The notes under the pieces were generated by a model. That model saw only the letters and a program-made list of their open reading frames with translations. It did not search any database and was not told the DNA's origin. 64,000 bases of DNA from Pedobacter sp. PF22-3 (GTDB lineage Bacteria; Bacteroidota; Bacteroidia; Sphingobacteriales; Sphingobacteriaceae): NCBI RefSeq assembly GCF_026239555.1, contig NZ_JAPIVP010000009.1:124001-188000 (forward strand), given 5' to 3'. Both the position numbers and the translations under genes were made by a program. Shown here piece after piece: positions 1-10,227 of this stretch (positions are counted from its first letter, which is position 1; each line of letters begins with the position of its first letter).

Positions 1-3
1 CTA

Positions 4-3000
4 ATGACAACTCTCAACCGATTGATTTATATTGTATTTTTCTCTTTATTCTTCTGCAACGTAATAGCCCAGACCAATCAGACAGTTGTTAACGGCGAAG
101 CTACTGCACCAGTAATATTTCCACAGGGCTGTACTTACAGGTGGACGTGCGATAGGCTATCCATCGGTCTTGCCTCCAGTGGTACAGGTAACATCCCTTC
201 ATTTACGGCTGTTAATAACAGCGCTTCAGCAGTTAACGCTACCATCATAGCTACACCGGTAACAGCCGATTATGCCTACATTCCAAACGCCGGTTCGAAT
301 AATGTTTCGGTGATCAATCTTTCGACCAATAGAGTAGAAAAAACAATAGCGGTGGGCAACACGCCGAATACTGCTTGTGTTAATCCCAGTGGCAGTGAGG
401 TTTATATATGCAATGCCGAGGCTAACAGCATTTCGGTCATCAGCACAATCAGCAATACGGTAGTTGCCAACATTGCCGTGGGCCGGACGCCGATAGGTAT
501 AGTCTTTAGCCAAGATGGTAGCAGGGCCTATGTGACCAATGTCAACGCATACAACATCTCTAACGCCAATACCGTTTCGGTTATCAATACCCTTACCAGA
601 ATGGTTATTGCCACCATACCTACGGATGAAAACCCGAGAGAAGTGATCATAAGTCCGGACGGAAAATTTCTTTATGTATCGATGGGATACTACAACGGCT
701 TGGTTCAGGTATATGATACTTCGACAAACCGGTTTGTGAAGGAATATGAAACGAGGGGTGATGCTCCCGGACAGATGATATTCAGCAGGGACAACAAAAA
801 ACTTTATGTCGTTAATAGTTATTCCAACAGCCTCACGATTCTGAGTTTAACAGGTGATCCCTCAGTTTACATTCCGTTAGGCAGGCTGCCCATAGGCGCG
901 GTGATGGGTGCAGATGGCAAGCACCTGTATGTCACAAATACCAGCGACAATAACATAATGATTCTCGATTTAACAACAAACGCTGTAGTTGGCCTTATCC
1001 CTACAGGCCTCTCTCCATGCGGGATCTCCATCACCCCCGACGGTCAAAAACTACTGGTAGGCAGCGCCATCGATAAGGTCTCTGTGTTTGATACAGGAAC
1101 CAATTTATTGGTGACCAACATCACCGCTGGAAGCCAGCCTTATGCGATGGGCAATCCCATAAAAGCCGGTAGCAATGCAGGCTGTTCCCCAAAAACCTTC
1201 ACCATCACGGTCAATCCGAGCGGGCCGGTTATCAATAGTAACGGAACTCCGGGTGCTCAAAACACTATATACGGCGAGGCATCTGCATCTTCAAGCTTTA
1301 CCATTAGTGGCTCAGGCCTTACCCAGGGTATTACAATCAGTGCCCCAGCGGGTTTTGAGATCAGCCTGAACAATCTTTCCTTTAGCCAGACGCTTACCAT
1401 TAACGGCACCGGCAACATAGCCCCCAAAATAGTATATGTCAGGCTCAGCGCATCATCTCCTGCAGGATCTTACAGTGGAAATATTACCTTAAGCAGTACA
1501 GGGGCAACCAGCATCAATGTTCCGATAACTGTTAGCCAGATTGTTCCGGCACCTCTCAATATCACAACAGCAAACCAGATCAAAACCTATGGCTCGGTAC
1601 TTACGGGTAATACAGGTTACACAGCCTTTACGGCCACCGGGCTAAAAAATGGCGAACGCATAGGCAGTGTTACCATCGCGTACGGCAATGGAGCGGCAGC
1701 AGTAGCGGCGGTAGCTAGCTATAATAATCAAATCGGCCTTTCCGGTGCAACAGGCGGTACGTTCTCGCCTGCAAATTATCAGGTAAGTTACCAGACCGCA
1801 GATATTACCGTGGCCAGGGCGCCGCTTACTATCACCGCCCAAACCCTGACCAAGTTATATGGAACAATACTAACCGATGGCCCCCTGGCATCTGGATTTA
1901 CCGTTACGGGACTGAAAAACGGTGAGATGATTAGTAATGTCAGTTTAATTTATGGCAGTGGTGCTGCACAGGGTGCAGCCGTAGGGATTTATGCGGGCGC
2001 GGTTGTACCAGCAGCTCCCAGCGGAAACTTTAGCACAGACAATTATGATATTTCCTTTGTTGCCGGCGAACTTAACATTACCCCCAGGCCGCTCACCGTG
2101 ACCGCATTGCCCCAGGGCAAAAACCCGGGCGAAAGTGATCCGCTATTAAGTTATCAGCTCACCAGCGGGAGCCTTCTCGCCAGCGACCAATTTACAGGCC
2201 AGCTTTTAAGGGATACCGGAGAGGCACCTGGCGACTATACCATCCGCCAGGGAGACCTCAGTGCAGGAATAAATTATAATATTGTTTATCACCCGGCTCT
2301 CTTTAGGATAGCCAAGGCAGTGCTCACCATTAGTGCAGAAAGCGACCAAAGAACCTACGGAGAGAACAATCCCGTGTTTAAGATCCATTATAGCGGCTTT
2401 ATCAACGGTGATGATCAATCCGTATTTACGGCAATGCCTGTTGCCACATCGACAGCAACAAAACTGTCTGATGCCGGGCTTTATCCAATCGATGTCAACG
2501 GCGCATCGGCAAGAAACTATGTTGTCAATTATGTGCCAGGTGTGCTCACCATTGCTAAAGCTCCGCTCACCATTACTGCTGATAACCAGCAAAAAATCAC
2601 CGGCGGACAGAATCCGCCATTAACGGTCAACTATAGTGGATTTGTTAACGGAGATAATCCCGGACAGCTCATCCGCCCGCCACAGGTTACAACAACCGTT
2701 ACCGTGCAATCGGCTTCAGGCCAATACCCTATTGATATCGGTGGGGCCGATGCTGTCAATTATGTCATTAGTTATATCCCAGGCCTGTTCACAGTAATCC
2801 CTGTTTCAGAGGCCACAATTGTAACCAACAGCTTTTCACCGAATGGAGATGGCATAAACGACCAATGGACCCTGAACTTTTTGCAAAATTATCCACAGTG
2901 CCGGGTACAAGTCTTCAGCCGTTCTGGTGCAATCGTATTCTCTTCCATAGGATATCAAAGCCCCTGGGACGGAACCTATAAAGGAAGTGACCTGCCTTTA

Positions 3001-3075
3001 GGAACATACTATTATATGATTGAGCTGAAAAATAGTAAACGGATACTTTCTGGAAGTATTACCATACTCCGATAA
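4..3075 (+). CDS. Secreted T9SS-sorted surface protein: YVTN beta-propeller plus MBG repeats
   Basis: 1023 aa. An N-terminal signal peptide (residues 1-23, ending VIAQ) leads into a YVTN/YncE-type beta-propeller at about 90-385, with repeated blades of the form 'VSVINLSTN...IAVGNTPN'. A beta-sandwich module follows at about 405-515. About five MBG-type repeats then run from 520 to 935, each with a 'LTITA...YG/GxNP' start and a 'NYVxxYxPG.LTI' end. The last ~85 residues open with 'SFSPNGDGIND' and match the gliding-motility-associated C-terminal domain, the type-B signal of the type IX secretion system. It is therefore probably exported by T9SS and held on or released from the cell surface. 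The beta-propeller and MBG modules suggest adhesion or matrix binding; the ligand is unknown. Only three bases precede the start, so upstream control and operon partners cannot be seen. Confidence 0.85.
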   Translation: MTTLNRLIYIVFFSLFFCNVIAQTNQTVVNGEATAPVIFPQGCTYRWTCDRLSIGLASSGTGNIPSFTAVNNSASAVNATIIATPVTADYAYIPNAGSNNVSVINLSTNRVEKTIAVGNTPNTACVNPSGSEVYICNAEANSISVISTISNTVVANIAVGRTPIGIVFSQDGSRAYVTNVNAYNISNANTVSVINTLTRMVIATIPTDENPREVIISPDGKFLYVSMGYYNGLVQVYDTSTNRFVKEYETRGDAPGQMIFSRDNKKLYVVNSYSNSLTILSLTGDPSVYIPLGRLPIGAVMGADGKHLYVTNTSDNNIMILDLTTNAVVGLIPTGLSPCGISITPDGQKLLVGSAIDKVSVFDTGTNLLVTNITAGSQPYAMGNPIKAGSNAGCSPKTFTITVNPSGPVINSNGTPGAQNTIYGEASASSSFTISGSGLTQGITISAPAGFEISLNNLSFSQTLTINGTGNIAPKIVYVRLSASSPAGSYSGNITLSSTGATSINVPITVSQIVPAPLNITTANQIKTYGSVLTGNTGYTAFTATGLKNGERIGSVTIAYGNGAAAVAAVASYNNQIGLSGATGGTFSPANYQVSYQTADITVARAPLTITAQTLTKLYGTILTDGPLASGFTVTGLKNGEMISNVSLIYGSGAAQGAAVGIYAGAVVPAAPSGNFSTDNYDISFVAGELNITPRPLTVTALPQGKNPGESDPLLSYQLTSGSLLASDQFTGQLLRDTGEAPGDYTIRQGDLSAGINYNIVYHPALFRIAKAVLTISAESDQRTYGENNPVFKIHYSGFINGDDQSVFTAMPVATSTATKLSDAGLYPIDVNGASARNYVVNYVPGVLTIAKAPLTITADNQQKITGGQNPPLTVNYSGFVNGDNPGQLIRPPQVTTTVTVQSASGQYPIDIGGADAVNYVISYIPGLFTVIPVSEATIVTNSFSPNGDGINDQWTLNFLQNYPQCRVQVFSRSGAIVFSSIGYQSPWDGTYKGSDLPLGTYYYMIELKNSKRILSGSITILR

Positions 3076-3512
3076 GTCTAGCCGGACAATCAGCTATCAT
3101 TTACTTACGAAGAGCCTTATAAAACCTATTTTCAGAAACGGTTGAGAAAGTATTTCGCAAATATTTTATTGAACAAGACAGCCAGCATGATAAAAAGTAA
3201 ACGTAGCATCTAGCGTTCTATTCGTTTTGGATGACAATAAATGGAGCTGGTTGGATGACCACTCCGTTTTTCAGTTTTAGCTTAAATCCTCTTGTAAAGA
3301 AAAATGACGCTCTGTTTTTATATTAATGGTGCCTGGTAGCGACAACTTTAAGGTAAAGCCGGGTTCGCTGCTTAACTTATTTAAAAATTAAAATCACTAC
3401 ATCAAAAAATGTCTGTTTATACCAGGTAAATTTAGCTCGAAATTATTCTGGTTTTGAAATATTACACTGATCAGGTATCCTAACTTTAAAAAACCAAGAA
3501 AATAATCAAATC
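3076..3512. other. Intergenic region with a possible gene remnant
   Basis: 437 bp between the surface protein and the hxlR-type gene. I see no intact gene, no strong terminator and no RNA gene. The minus strand at about 3218-3366 reads like decayed coding sequence (separate entry); the rest is AT-rich and featureless. Confidence 0.5.
3218..3366 (-). pseudogene. Possible frameshifted C-terminal gene fragment
   Basis: Two overlapping minus-strand frames give protein-like text without a start. One reads 'GFTLKLSLPGTINIKTERHF' and stops soon after. The other reads 'FTRGFKLKLKNGVVIQPAPF' and ends at a TAG at 3218-3220. Joining them through a single frameshift near 3315 would give a continuous beta-rich C-terminus of about 50 residues. 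I do not recognise the family. Upstream of about 3366 the coding character is lost. This is a weak call, based only on amino-acid plausibility. Confidence 0.25.
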
Positions 3513-3872
3513 TTATTTACCGGTAATTTCTTTTCTGTGTTGCATACCCCACGCTGCGAGATTATCGATCATGGTTTTTAATGTCATTCCGTAATCGGTA
3601 AGTTGATACAAAACGGTAACTGGTTGCGTACTTAAGACTGTTCGTTTAATCAGTTTATTTATTTCAAGATCCTTAAGCTCTTTACTTAACATTTTGTTTG
3701 AAATACCGCTAACATCATTTAGAATGTCTGAAAACCTGCGTTGATTAAAATAACATACAGAAGAAATTATGGAGATTTTCCATTTTCCGCTCAAAACATC
3801 CATGGCATCGTGCACAGCCATGATCTGTTTTTTATTGTGTTCGTGATCTTTTATAGCACAAATATTTTCCAT
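3513..3872 (-). CDS. HxlR family winged-helix transcriptional regulator
   Basis: 119 aa, the usual HxlR length. Family landmarks are the 'LSGKWK' helix (27-32), 'RRFSDI' (45-50), the recognition helix 'ISNKMLSKELKDLE' (56-69) and the wing ending 'YQLTDYG' (89-95). Cys5 and Cys40 could serve a redox switch of the kind known in HxlR/YodB/HypR regulators; that role is inference. It is divergent from an SDR gene. The shared intergenic space carries six GTTAC pentamers, so it probably controls that SDR and itself. The ATG at 3872 is well placed directly beside the repeat cluster. Confidence 0.9.
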   Translation of the reverse strand: MENICAIKDHEHNKKQIMAVHDAMDVLSGKWKISIISSVCYFNQRRFSDILNDVSGISNKMLSKELKDLEINKLIKRTVLSTQPVTVLYQLTDYGMTLKTMIDNLAAWGMQHRKEITGK

Positions 3873-3877
3873 AGATA

Positions 3878-3925
3878 GTTACCTAGTTACCCAGATGTTA
3901 CTGTTACTTTTAGTTACAAAGTTAC
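3878..3925. promoter_or_regulatory. GTTAC repeat cluster, candidate HxlR operator
   Basis: Six exact GTTAC pentamers lie at 3878, 3886, 3897, 3903, 3913 and 3921, all on the + strand, in the 105-bp gap between the divergent hxlR-type gene and the SDR. Some spacings are 10-11 bp, close to one helical turn. The position between divergent start codons and just upstream of the SDR -7 box makes it a likely binding region. The link to HxlR is inference. Confidence 0.5.
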
Positions 3926-3945
3926 AATAATAAATAAAGCTGCGA

Positions 3946-3953
3946 TATATTTG
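3946..3953 (+). promoter_or_regulatory. Bacteroidota -7 box for the SDR gene
   Basis: TATATTTG matches the TAnnTTTG consensus exactly and lies 24 bp before the chosen ATG at 3978. No clear TTG -33 box sits at the expected distance. The GTTAC cluster occupies that region, so a regulator could block or replace -33 contacts. Confidence 0.6.
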
Positions 3954-3977
3954 CATCATAAATTAAAATCTACGAAA

Positions 3978-4724
3978 ATGAATTTTAAAGGTAAAAATAT
4001 CGTGATTACAGGGGGAACATCGGGTATAGGATTTGCAACTGCAAGCGCATTTATTGAAGCTGGTGCCCATGTATGGATTACAGGAAGATATGCCGATAAT
4101 CTTAACAAAGCAGCGTCTGCTTTAAAAACTGATCGTTTAACGACAGTTATTTCAGATACCTCAAATTTAGCTGGCATTGAAACTTTGGCTACGGCCATTG
4201 CAGAAAGCGGTGAAAAACTGGATGTTATTTTTTTAAATGCCGGAATAGCTACTTTTGCCGCGATAGCAGAGGCTACAGAAGCAGATTTTGACGCCCAGTT
4301 TAATACCAATGTAAAAGGGCCATATTTCACCCTTCAAAAACTGCTGCCTTACCTAAATGATGGCGCATCGGTAGTGTTCAACTCATCTACAGTGGCAACT
4401 GCGGCCCAGATGTACGGCAGTATTTATTCTGCAACAAAAGGAGCGCTCAATAAAATTGCTCAAATTGCTGCAAATGAACTTGCCGGAAGAAACATCAGGG
4501 TGAACATGATCAGTCCTGGGCCCACTCAAACAGAAGGATTTGACAAGGCCGTGCCGGATGAGGCCGTAAAAAAACAGTTTGCTTTAACAACAGCTTTACA
4601 ACGAATGGGTAAACCATCAGAAATTGCCAAAGCGGTTTTGTTTCTAGCTTCTGAAGATGCGAGTTTTATTACGGGCGCCGAGCTGCTTGCTGATGGCGGG
4701 TATATTGGATACGCTTTAAAATAA
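3978..4724 (+). CDS. SDR family NAD(P)-dependent oxidoreductase
   Basis: 248 aa, classical short-chain dehydrogenase. The cofactor motif TGGTSGIG is at 11-18, 'LNAG' follows the fourth strand, and the catalytic Ser ('VVFNSSTVAT') and YSATK motif are present. The C-terminus has the 'GAELLADGGY' ending typical of the family. The reading frame extends upstream to a TTG at 3951, but that overlaps the -7 box, so the ATG at 3978 is preferred. It is divergent from an HxlR regulator, a common arrangement in this group for reductases induced by electrophiles or quinones. The substrate cannot be told from sequence. Confidence 0.9.
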   Translation: MNFKGKNIVITGGTSGIGFATASAFIEAGAHVWITGRYADNLNKAASALKTDRLTTVISDTSNLAGIETLATAIAESGEKLDVIFLNAGIATFAAIAEATEADFDAQFNTNVKGPYFTLQKLLPYLNDGASVVFNSSTVATAAQMYGSIYSATKGALNKIAQIAANELAGRNIRVNMISPGPTQTEGFDKAVPDEAVKKQFALTTALQRMGKPSEIAKAVLFLASEDASFITGAELLADGGYIGYALK

Positions 4725-4741
4725 TTAATCCTGATTAAATC

Positions 4742-4783
4742 CCGAATGTTAAAATGCCTTTTAAAGGTTATTTTAACATTCGG
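4742..4783. terminator. Strong hairpin after the SDR gene
   Basis: A perfect 14-bp inverted repeat (CCGAATGTTAAAAT at 4742-4755 and its complement at 4770-4783) encloses a loop with a further short CCTT/AAGG pairing. It begins 17 bp past the SDR stop codon. There is no long U tract, so it may act as a 3'-end stabiliser or terminator in either direction. A flanking AATCCCGA/TCGGGATT pair (4738-4745 and 4793-4800) offers an alternative, competing stem. Confidence 0.6.
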
Positions 4784-6142
<1,359 letters not shown>

Positions 6143-6153
6143 AGACATAAACA

Positions 6154-6891
6154 GTGGAAAATATTAAAGGAAAAGTTGTCGCCATTACGGGGGCAAGCAG
6201 CGGAATGGGGAAATCGATCGCCATAGCACTGGCAAACCAGGGAGCGAAAGTTGTTTTGGGGGCAAGACGCACGGAACGACTGCAACAATTGGCAGAAGAG
6301 ATTAACCATAATGGTGGTGAAGCCAGTTTTAGTACAATAGATGTAACAAATAAAGCTGATCTGGCGCAGCTGGTTACTACCGCCCTGCAACAATACGGAA
6401 AACTGGATGTGATGGTAAACAACGCGGGTATTAGTCAGCTGAGCCGCATTGACGAACTGGATATTGAAGGCTGGGAACAGATGATTGATATTAACCTTAA
6501 AGGGGTTTTGTACGGGATGGCCGCTGCAATTCCGGTTTTTAAACGCCAACAGGCCGGGCACATCATTAATATCATTTCTACCGCAGGGCTGAAAATTACG
6601 CCCATGATGGGGGTGTACGCCGGGACTAAAAATGCCATCCGGACCATTTCGGAAGCTTTTCGGCAGGAATCTGATGGTAAAGTACGTATTACCGGAATCT
6701 CACCAGGATATGTGAATACGGATTTTGCGAACCAAATTAAGAACGAAGAAATGAGAACAGCCATTCAACAGGGCATGCAAGAAATGGCCATTGACCCCAT
6801 ATCCATTGCGAACGCGGTGTTATATGCGATTAGCCAACCGGAAGATGTGGAAGTTGGCGAAATTGTAATTCGTCCGTCAAAACAAAATTGA
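6154..6891 (+). CDS. SDR family oxidoreductase (GTG start)
   Basis: 245 aa short-chain dehydrogenase. It has TGASSGMG at the N-terminus, 'NNAG', and the catalytic 'IISTAGLK' Ser and YAGTK lysine/tyrosine pair. The C-terminal half resembles the YdfG/clavulanate-dehydrogenase-like subgroup ('GISPGYVNTDF'). The only plausible start is GTG at 6154, 11 bp after the aldo/keto reductase stop. It is tightly packed in the AKR-SDR-AraC operon and ends about 17 bp before the ATG of the AraC gene. Function as a carbonyl reductase is known for the family; the substrate is not evident. Confidence 0.9.
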   Translation: MENIKGKVVAITGASSGMGKSIAIALANQGAKVVLGARRTERLQQLAEEINHNGGEASFSTIDVTNKADLAQLVTTALQQYGKLDVMVNNAGISQLSRIDELDIEGWEQMIDINLKGVLYGMAAAIPVFKRQQAGHIINIISTAGLKITPMMGVYAGTKNAIRTISEAFRQESDGKVRITGISPGYVNTDFANQIKNEEMRTAIQQGMQEMAIDPISIANAVLYAISQPEDVEVGEIVIRPSKQN

Positions 6892-6908
6892 TTAAATTAG
6901 CAAAAATA

Positions 6909-7823
6909 ATGCAATCATCACCTGAAATCAACCACATTAACAGTATATCGCAGCTGATGCGGTTACTGGAACTACCGGCACCCTCCCACCCGCTGATTGC
7001 ATTGGTGGATTATCATGATGTAAATATAGAAACATTCCCGAAGGGACAAAAAATAAGTCTGGACTTTTACAAAGTATCCTTTAAATCTGCATTTACAGGA
7101 CAAATAAAATATGGACAGGGTTATTATGATTTTGAAGAAGGCGGCCTTGCATTTTTAAAACCCAGACAGCTGGTTTTTCCTCCGGAGGATAGCGCGAGTT
7201 ATGAAGGCATTGCCCTCTATTTTCATCCCGACTTTATCAGGAATTATCCTTTGGGAAAAACAATCAGCCAATATGGCTTTTTTGCCTACAATGTTGCTGA
7301 GGCCTTGTTTTTATCAGCAAGTGAAAAGGAAATTATAGCTGGTCTGTTTATTTCAATAGCCAATGAGTTAAAGCACCATATTGACCATTTTAGCCAGGAT
7401 GTTCTGGTATCACAATTGGAACTGTTGCTGAATTACAGCAATCGTTTTTACAACCGGCAGTTTATTACCCGGAAAGCGGTCAATTCTGATATCGTCACTA
7501 CGTTGGATCGATTATTAGCTGCCTATTTTGATGAGGGGAACAGTTTGAAGAATGGATTGCCGTCAGTAAAATACATCAGTACCGAATTAAAGCTTTCACA
7601 GCGTTACCTGAGTGATATGTTACGTTCATTTACAGGATTAAATACGCAACAGTATATACAGCACACGGTTATAGAAAAGGCCAAAGAAAAACTATCGAGC
7701 ACCAACCTGTCGGTTTCTGAAATAGCGTATCAACTTGGTTTTGAGCATTCACAGTCGTTCAGCAAACTTTTTAAAACCAGGACTAATATTTCTCCCTTGG
7801 CTTTCAGACAATCATTTAATTAA
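6909..7823 (+). CDS. AraC family transcriptional regulator
   Basis: 304 aa from the ATG at 6909; a TTG at 6888 in the same frame overlaps the SDR end and is less likely. The N-terminal ~180 residues are a cupin-like sensing half ('GQGYYDFEEGGLAFLKPRQL'). The C-terminal ~100 residues contain two helix-turn-helix units ('VKYISTELKLSQRYLSDMLR' and 'VSEIAYQLGFEHSQSFSKLF'), the second being the AraC signature. It is the third gene of the AKR-SDR operon and so probably controls it, although here it is co-directional rather than divergent as is common for this class. Confidence 0.92.
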   Translation: MQSSPEINHINSISQLMRLLELPAPSHPLIALVDYHDVNIETFPKGQKISLDFYKVSFKSAFTGQIKYGQGYYDFEEGGLAFLKPRQLVFPPEDSASYEGIALYFHPDFIRNYPLGKTISQYGFFAYNVAEALFLSASEKEIIAGLFISIANELKHHIDHFSQDVLVSQLELLLNYSNRFYNRQFITRKAVNSDIVTTLDRLLAAYFDEGNSLKNGLPSVKYISTELKLSQRYLSDMLRSFTGLNTQQYIQHTVIEKAKEKLSSTNLSVSEIAYQLGFEHSQSFSKLFKTRTNISPLAFRQSFN

Positions 7824-7843
7824 ATAGAGGAGCTATTTTTTTA
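7822..7843 (+). terminator. Weak rho-independent terminator after araC-type gene
   Basis: A 6-bp AAATAG/CTATTT stem with a short loop is followed by a run of Ts immediately after the AraC stop codon. The stem is short and A/T-rich, so the call is tentative. Confidence 0.35.
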
Positions 7844-8218
7844 GCGAAGATTATACTTCCATACATCGTTAAAGTATGCTACCTGTAATGATTGATGTAT
7901 TCAGTTGATTTTAAATATTTACGATCCATAAATTTCTGATGGATAGCTAGAAATACCCAGGATCGGCGCTATTTTCCCATTACCGCATACACCATTACCG
8001 GAAACATTTGCAGCACAAAAAAAGAGTGATGATGGTTGTGCGCAAAATGGGCAGAATCTGAGAACTTTTTGGTTCGGCATATTTTGACAGTTGATAGGTT
8101 TTTTAACATTTCTGAATGTGTTTACAACAGACAGATAAAAGATCGATAAATATATCCTGATTTGTGTATCATCCAACAGCGGTGTTTTAGATGTTTGCCT
8201 AATAAGCCCAAAGATTTT
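7844..8218. other. Intergenic region before the EamA gene
   Basis: About 375 bp without a supported gene. A minus-strand frame (7919-8176) is open but lacks a recognisable family, ribosome-binding site or promoter. No hairpin of note was seen. Confidence 0.4.
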
Positions 8219-9187
8219 ATGATATTTGCGGGATCACAACATTTGGGCAAATTGAAAAACGCAAAATATTACCTGGCCGCTATATTCGCTTACGCAACCT
8301 GGGGCTTTTTTAGCTTAGTTTTAAAACCTTTGAGCGGATATGCTTCGGTGGATATCTTATTTTATCGGATTTTTAGTTGCGCAATACTGATGCTTTGTAT
8401 TACCGCATTGTTTAAGCGTGCCGAATTGATTAAAACCTTTTCTAAGATTAAGGCCTTACCCACCAAGCAAAAGCGAAATATGCTTTTGCTGAATGTAGGT
8501 GGAAGTATTTTTTTAAATATCAACTGGTTCTCGTTTATTTACGTGCTTAATCATATCAGCATTAAGGCTACATCACTTGCCTATCTGGTATGCCCCATTA
8601 TTACCACGCTCCTTGCGTATTGGCTGTTGCGCGAAAAGCTCAATAAAATACAATGGGCGGCTGTGGTATTAAGTATTTTTGGGTGTTTATTGCTATCATA
8701 TGCCGATATTATGGATATGGTTTATGGCATTGTTATTGGGTTTACTTATGCGGCTTACCTGGTAAGCCAGCGCAAAAATGCAGGGTTTGACAAGTTCATC
8801 ATCCTTACGTTTCACATTGTGCTTTCTGCACTGATGATGCTTCCTTTTTACCCTGCTTACAGCGGCGCTGTACCCACCGCTACGCAGTTTTGGTTACTGA
8901 TAGAGGTTATAGCCGTTGGCTTTACCATCATCCCACTGTTTCTGAATTTGTATGCCTTAAAGGCTTTAAACTCCTCAACAGTGGGTATGTTGCTTAACAT
9001 TAACCCCATTATTGCATTTATGATAGCAGCTTTAGTATACCAGGAGCCGATTAGTCCGTTACAGATGGCGGCCTACAGTGTCATCTTCCTATCGGTAGTG
9101 GTTTTCAACGTGCATTTCCTTTTTAATAAAAAACAAAAGCAGCTGTCTGGCAGCGACAATCAGGATTTTGCCAACGAACCGGGTTAA
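8219..9187 (+). CDS. EamA/RarD family inner-membrane transporter
   Basis: 322 aa from the ATG at 8219, with ten hydrophobic segments in two EamA repeats. The first half carries 'YATWGFFSLVLKPLS' and the second begins near 'IVIGFTYAAYLVS'. The sequence pattern fits the RarD/DMT drug-metabolite exporter superfamily. The open frame reaches a TTG at 8162, but the extra 19 residues are polar and unlike the family. Homologues often begin at about 'KNAKYYLA', so a start slightly downstream of 8219 is also possible. It stands alone between two regulator-linked redox modules. The substrate is unknown. Confidence 0.85.
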   Translation: MIFAGSQHLGKLKNAKYYLAAIFAYATWGFFSLVLKPLSGYASVDILFYRIFSCAILMLCITALFKRAELIKTFSKIKALPTKQKRNMLLLNVGGSIFLNINWFSFIYVLNHISIKATSLAYLVCPIITTLLAYWLLREKLNKIQWAAVVLSIFGCLLLSYADIMDMVYGIVIGFTYAAYLVSQRKNAGFDKFIILTFHIVLSALMMLPFYPAYSGAVPTATQFWLLIEVIAVGFTIIPLFLNLYALKALNSSTVGMLLNINPIIAFMIAALVYQEPISPLQMAAYSVIFLSVVVFNVHFLFNKKQKQLSGSDNQDFANEPG

Positions 9188-9237
9188 GGAAAAGCGTAAG
9201 ATTAGGTTGCTTTTCATTGTAATCTTAAACTGAATGA

Positions 9238-10107
9238 TTACTTCAGGTATATCTTCGCCAAATAATCTCGTAAAGTAAGTGCAGGCCTGCCCAGTATCTT
9301 TTCAACATCACTTTTATTGGTTTCGAATTCTCCTTTAGCTATCGCTCCAGCGAATCTTGCCATATAAGCAGCATCACTCTCACTTATACCCTGTTTTACA
9401 AGTTGTTCGATGTACACCCCTAATACAGCCTGATGGTAAGCTATCTTTTTGCCGCTAAGTGCTGAGATAATATCGGCAATTTCTGCGAACGATATTGCGG
9501 TTTCTGCAGCGATAATATATTCCTGGTTTTCATGGCCTGGCGTAGTCACTACGCCAGCTAAGGCATCAGCCATTTCTGATATAGGCAAAAAAGGAACCTT
9601 GCCATCACCTGCCGGGATAGAGATTCCGTTGTCCAGGATATTTTCTCCGGCAATTATCGGAATCAAATCAGCATATAGGGTATTATTCATTAACGTATAG
9701 GGCACGGTAGCTTGTTTTAAATAATCAGCGGTATAGGCATGATATATCACATCATCAGCCATAGTGCTTTGCACCAGGTTTTTCATATCAAACCCCGTGT
9801 AAATGATATGGCTTACGCCGCTCTTCTTTGCTGCATCGATCACATTTTTGTGCTGATTAAATCTATGTTTGATATCTGATGAGGAGGAGATCAGTAACAG
9901 CTTATCTACATCTTCAAATGCAGCTATTAAAGACTCAAAATCATCATAATCACCAACTTTTACCTGGATTCCATTCGATTTAAATGCGGCACCCTTCTCT
10001 TCATTTCTTACCAAGGCAGCAATTTCCTTTGCAGCTATCCCCACTTTCAAAAGCGCGTTGATAGTGGCCCCGCCTAAATTACCTGTTGCACCCGTTACTA
10101 AAATCAT
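9238..10107 (-). CDS. NmrA-like NAD(P)-binding oxidoreductase (QOR2 type)
   Basis: 289 aa atypical SDR. It has an N-terminal TGATGNLG cofactor motif (5-12), 'ISSSS' after the fourth strand, and no YxxxK catalytic pair, as in NmrA/QOR2 proteins. The C-terminal half carries the 'IVAGENILDNG'-like and 'SGKKIAYHQ' segments of the quinone oxidoreductase 2 (YtfG) subgroup, which reduces quinones with NADPH. It is divergent from an HxlR regulator 120 bp away, the same pairing as ytfG-ytfH in E. coli. That supports a quinone- or electrophile-induced role (inference from arrangement). Confidence 0.87.
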   Translation of the reverse strand: MILVTGATGNLGGATINALLKVGIAAKEIAALVRNEEKGAAFKSNGIQVKVGDYDDFESLIAAFEDVDKLLLISSSSDIKHRFNQHKNVIDAAKKSGVSHIIYTGFDMKNLVQSTMADDVIYHAYTADYLKQATVPYTLMNNTLYADLIPIIAGENILDNGISIPAGDGKVPFLPISEMADALAGVVTTPGHENQEYIIAAETAISFAEIADIISALSGKKIAYHQAVLGVYIEQLVKQGISESDAAYMARFAGAIAKGEFETNKSDVEKILGRPALTLRDYLAKIYLK

Positions 10108-10134
10108 ATTTATTGTTTTTAAGATTAAAAATCA

Positions 10135-10225
10135 GTTACTTTTGTTGGGCAAAGAAAGTGATATTGATGTTGAAAAACACCAATTTTAATCGAAACAGCG
10201 CAAAAAGTAGTAACCTTTACGTAAC
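10135..10225. promoter_or_regulatory. Candidate HxlR operator region (GTTAC/GTAAC sites)
   Basis: The divergent region between the NmrA-like gene and the second HxlR gene has GTTAC at 10135-10139 and its complement GTAAC at 10210-10214 and 10221-10225. The last two are 11 bp apart and immediately precede the hxlR ATG. The same pentamer is clustered at the other HxlR locus in this window (3878-3925). Confidence 0.4.
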
Positions 10226-10227
10226 TA

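Noticed and set aside
2206..2623. Long antisense and alternative-frame ORFs inside the MBG region
   Set aside because: They are shadows of the repetitive real gene.
7919..8176. Minus-strand 85-codon open frame with several cysteines
   Set aside because: No recognisable family, no ribosome-binding site, odd composition; probably chance.
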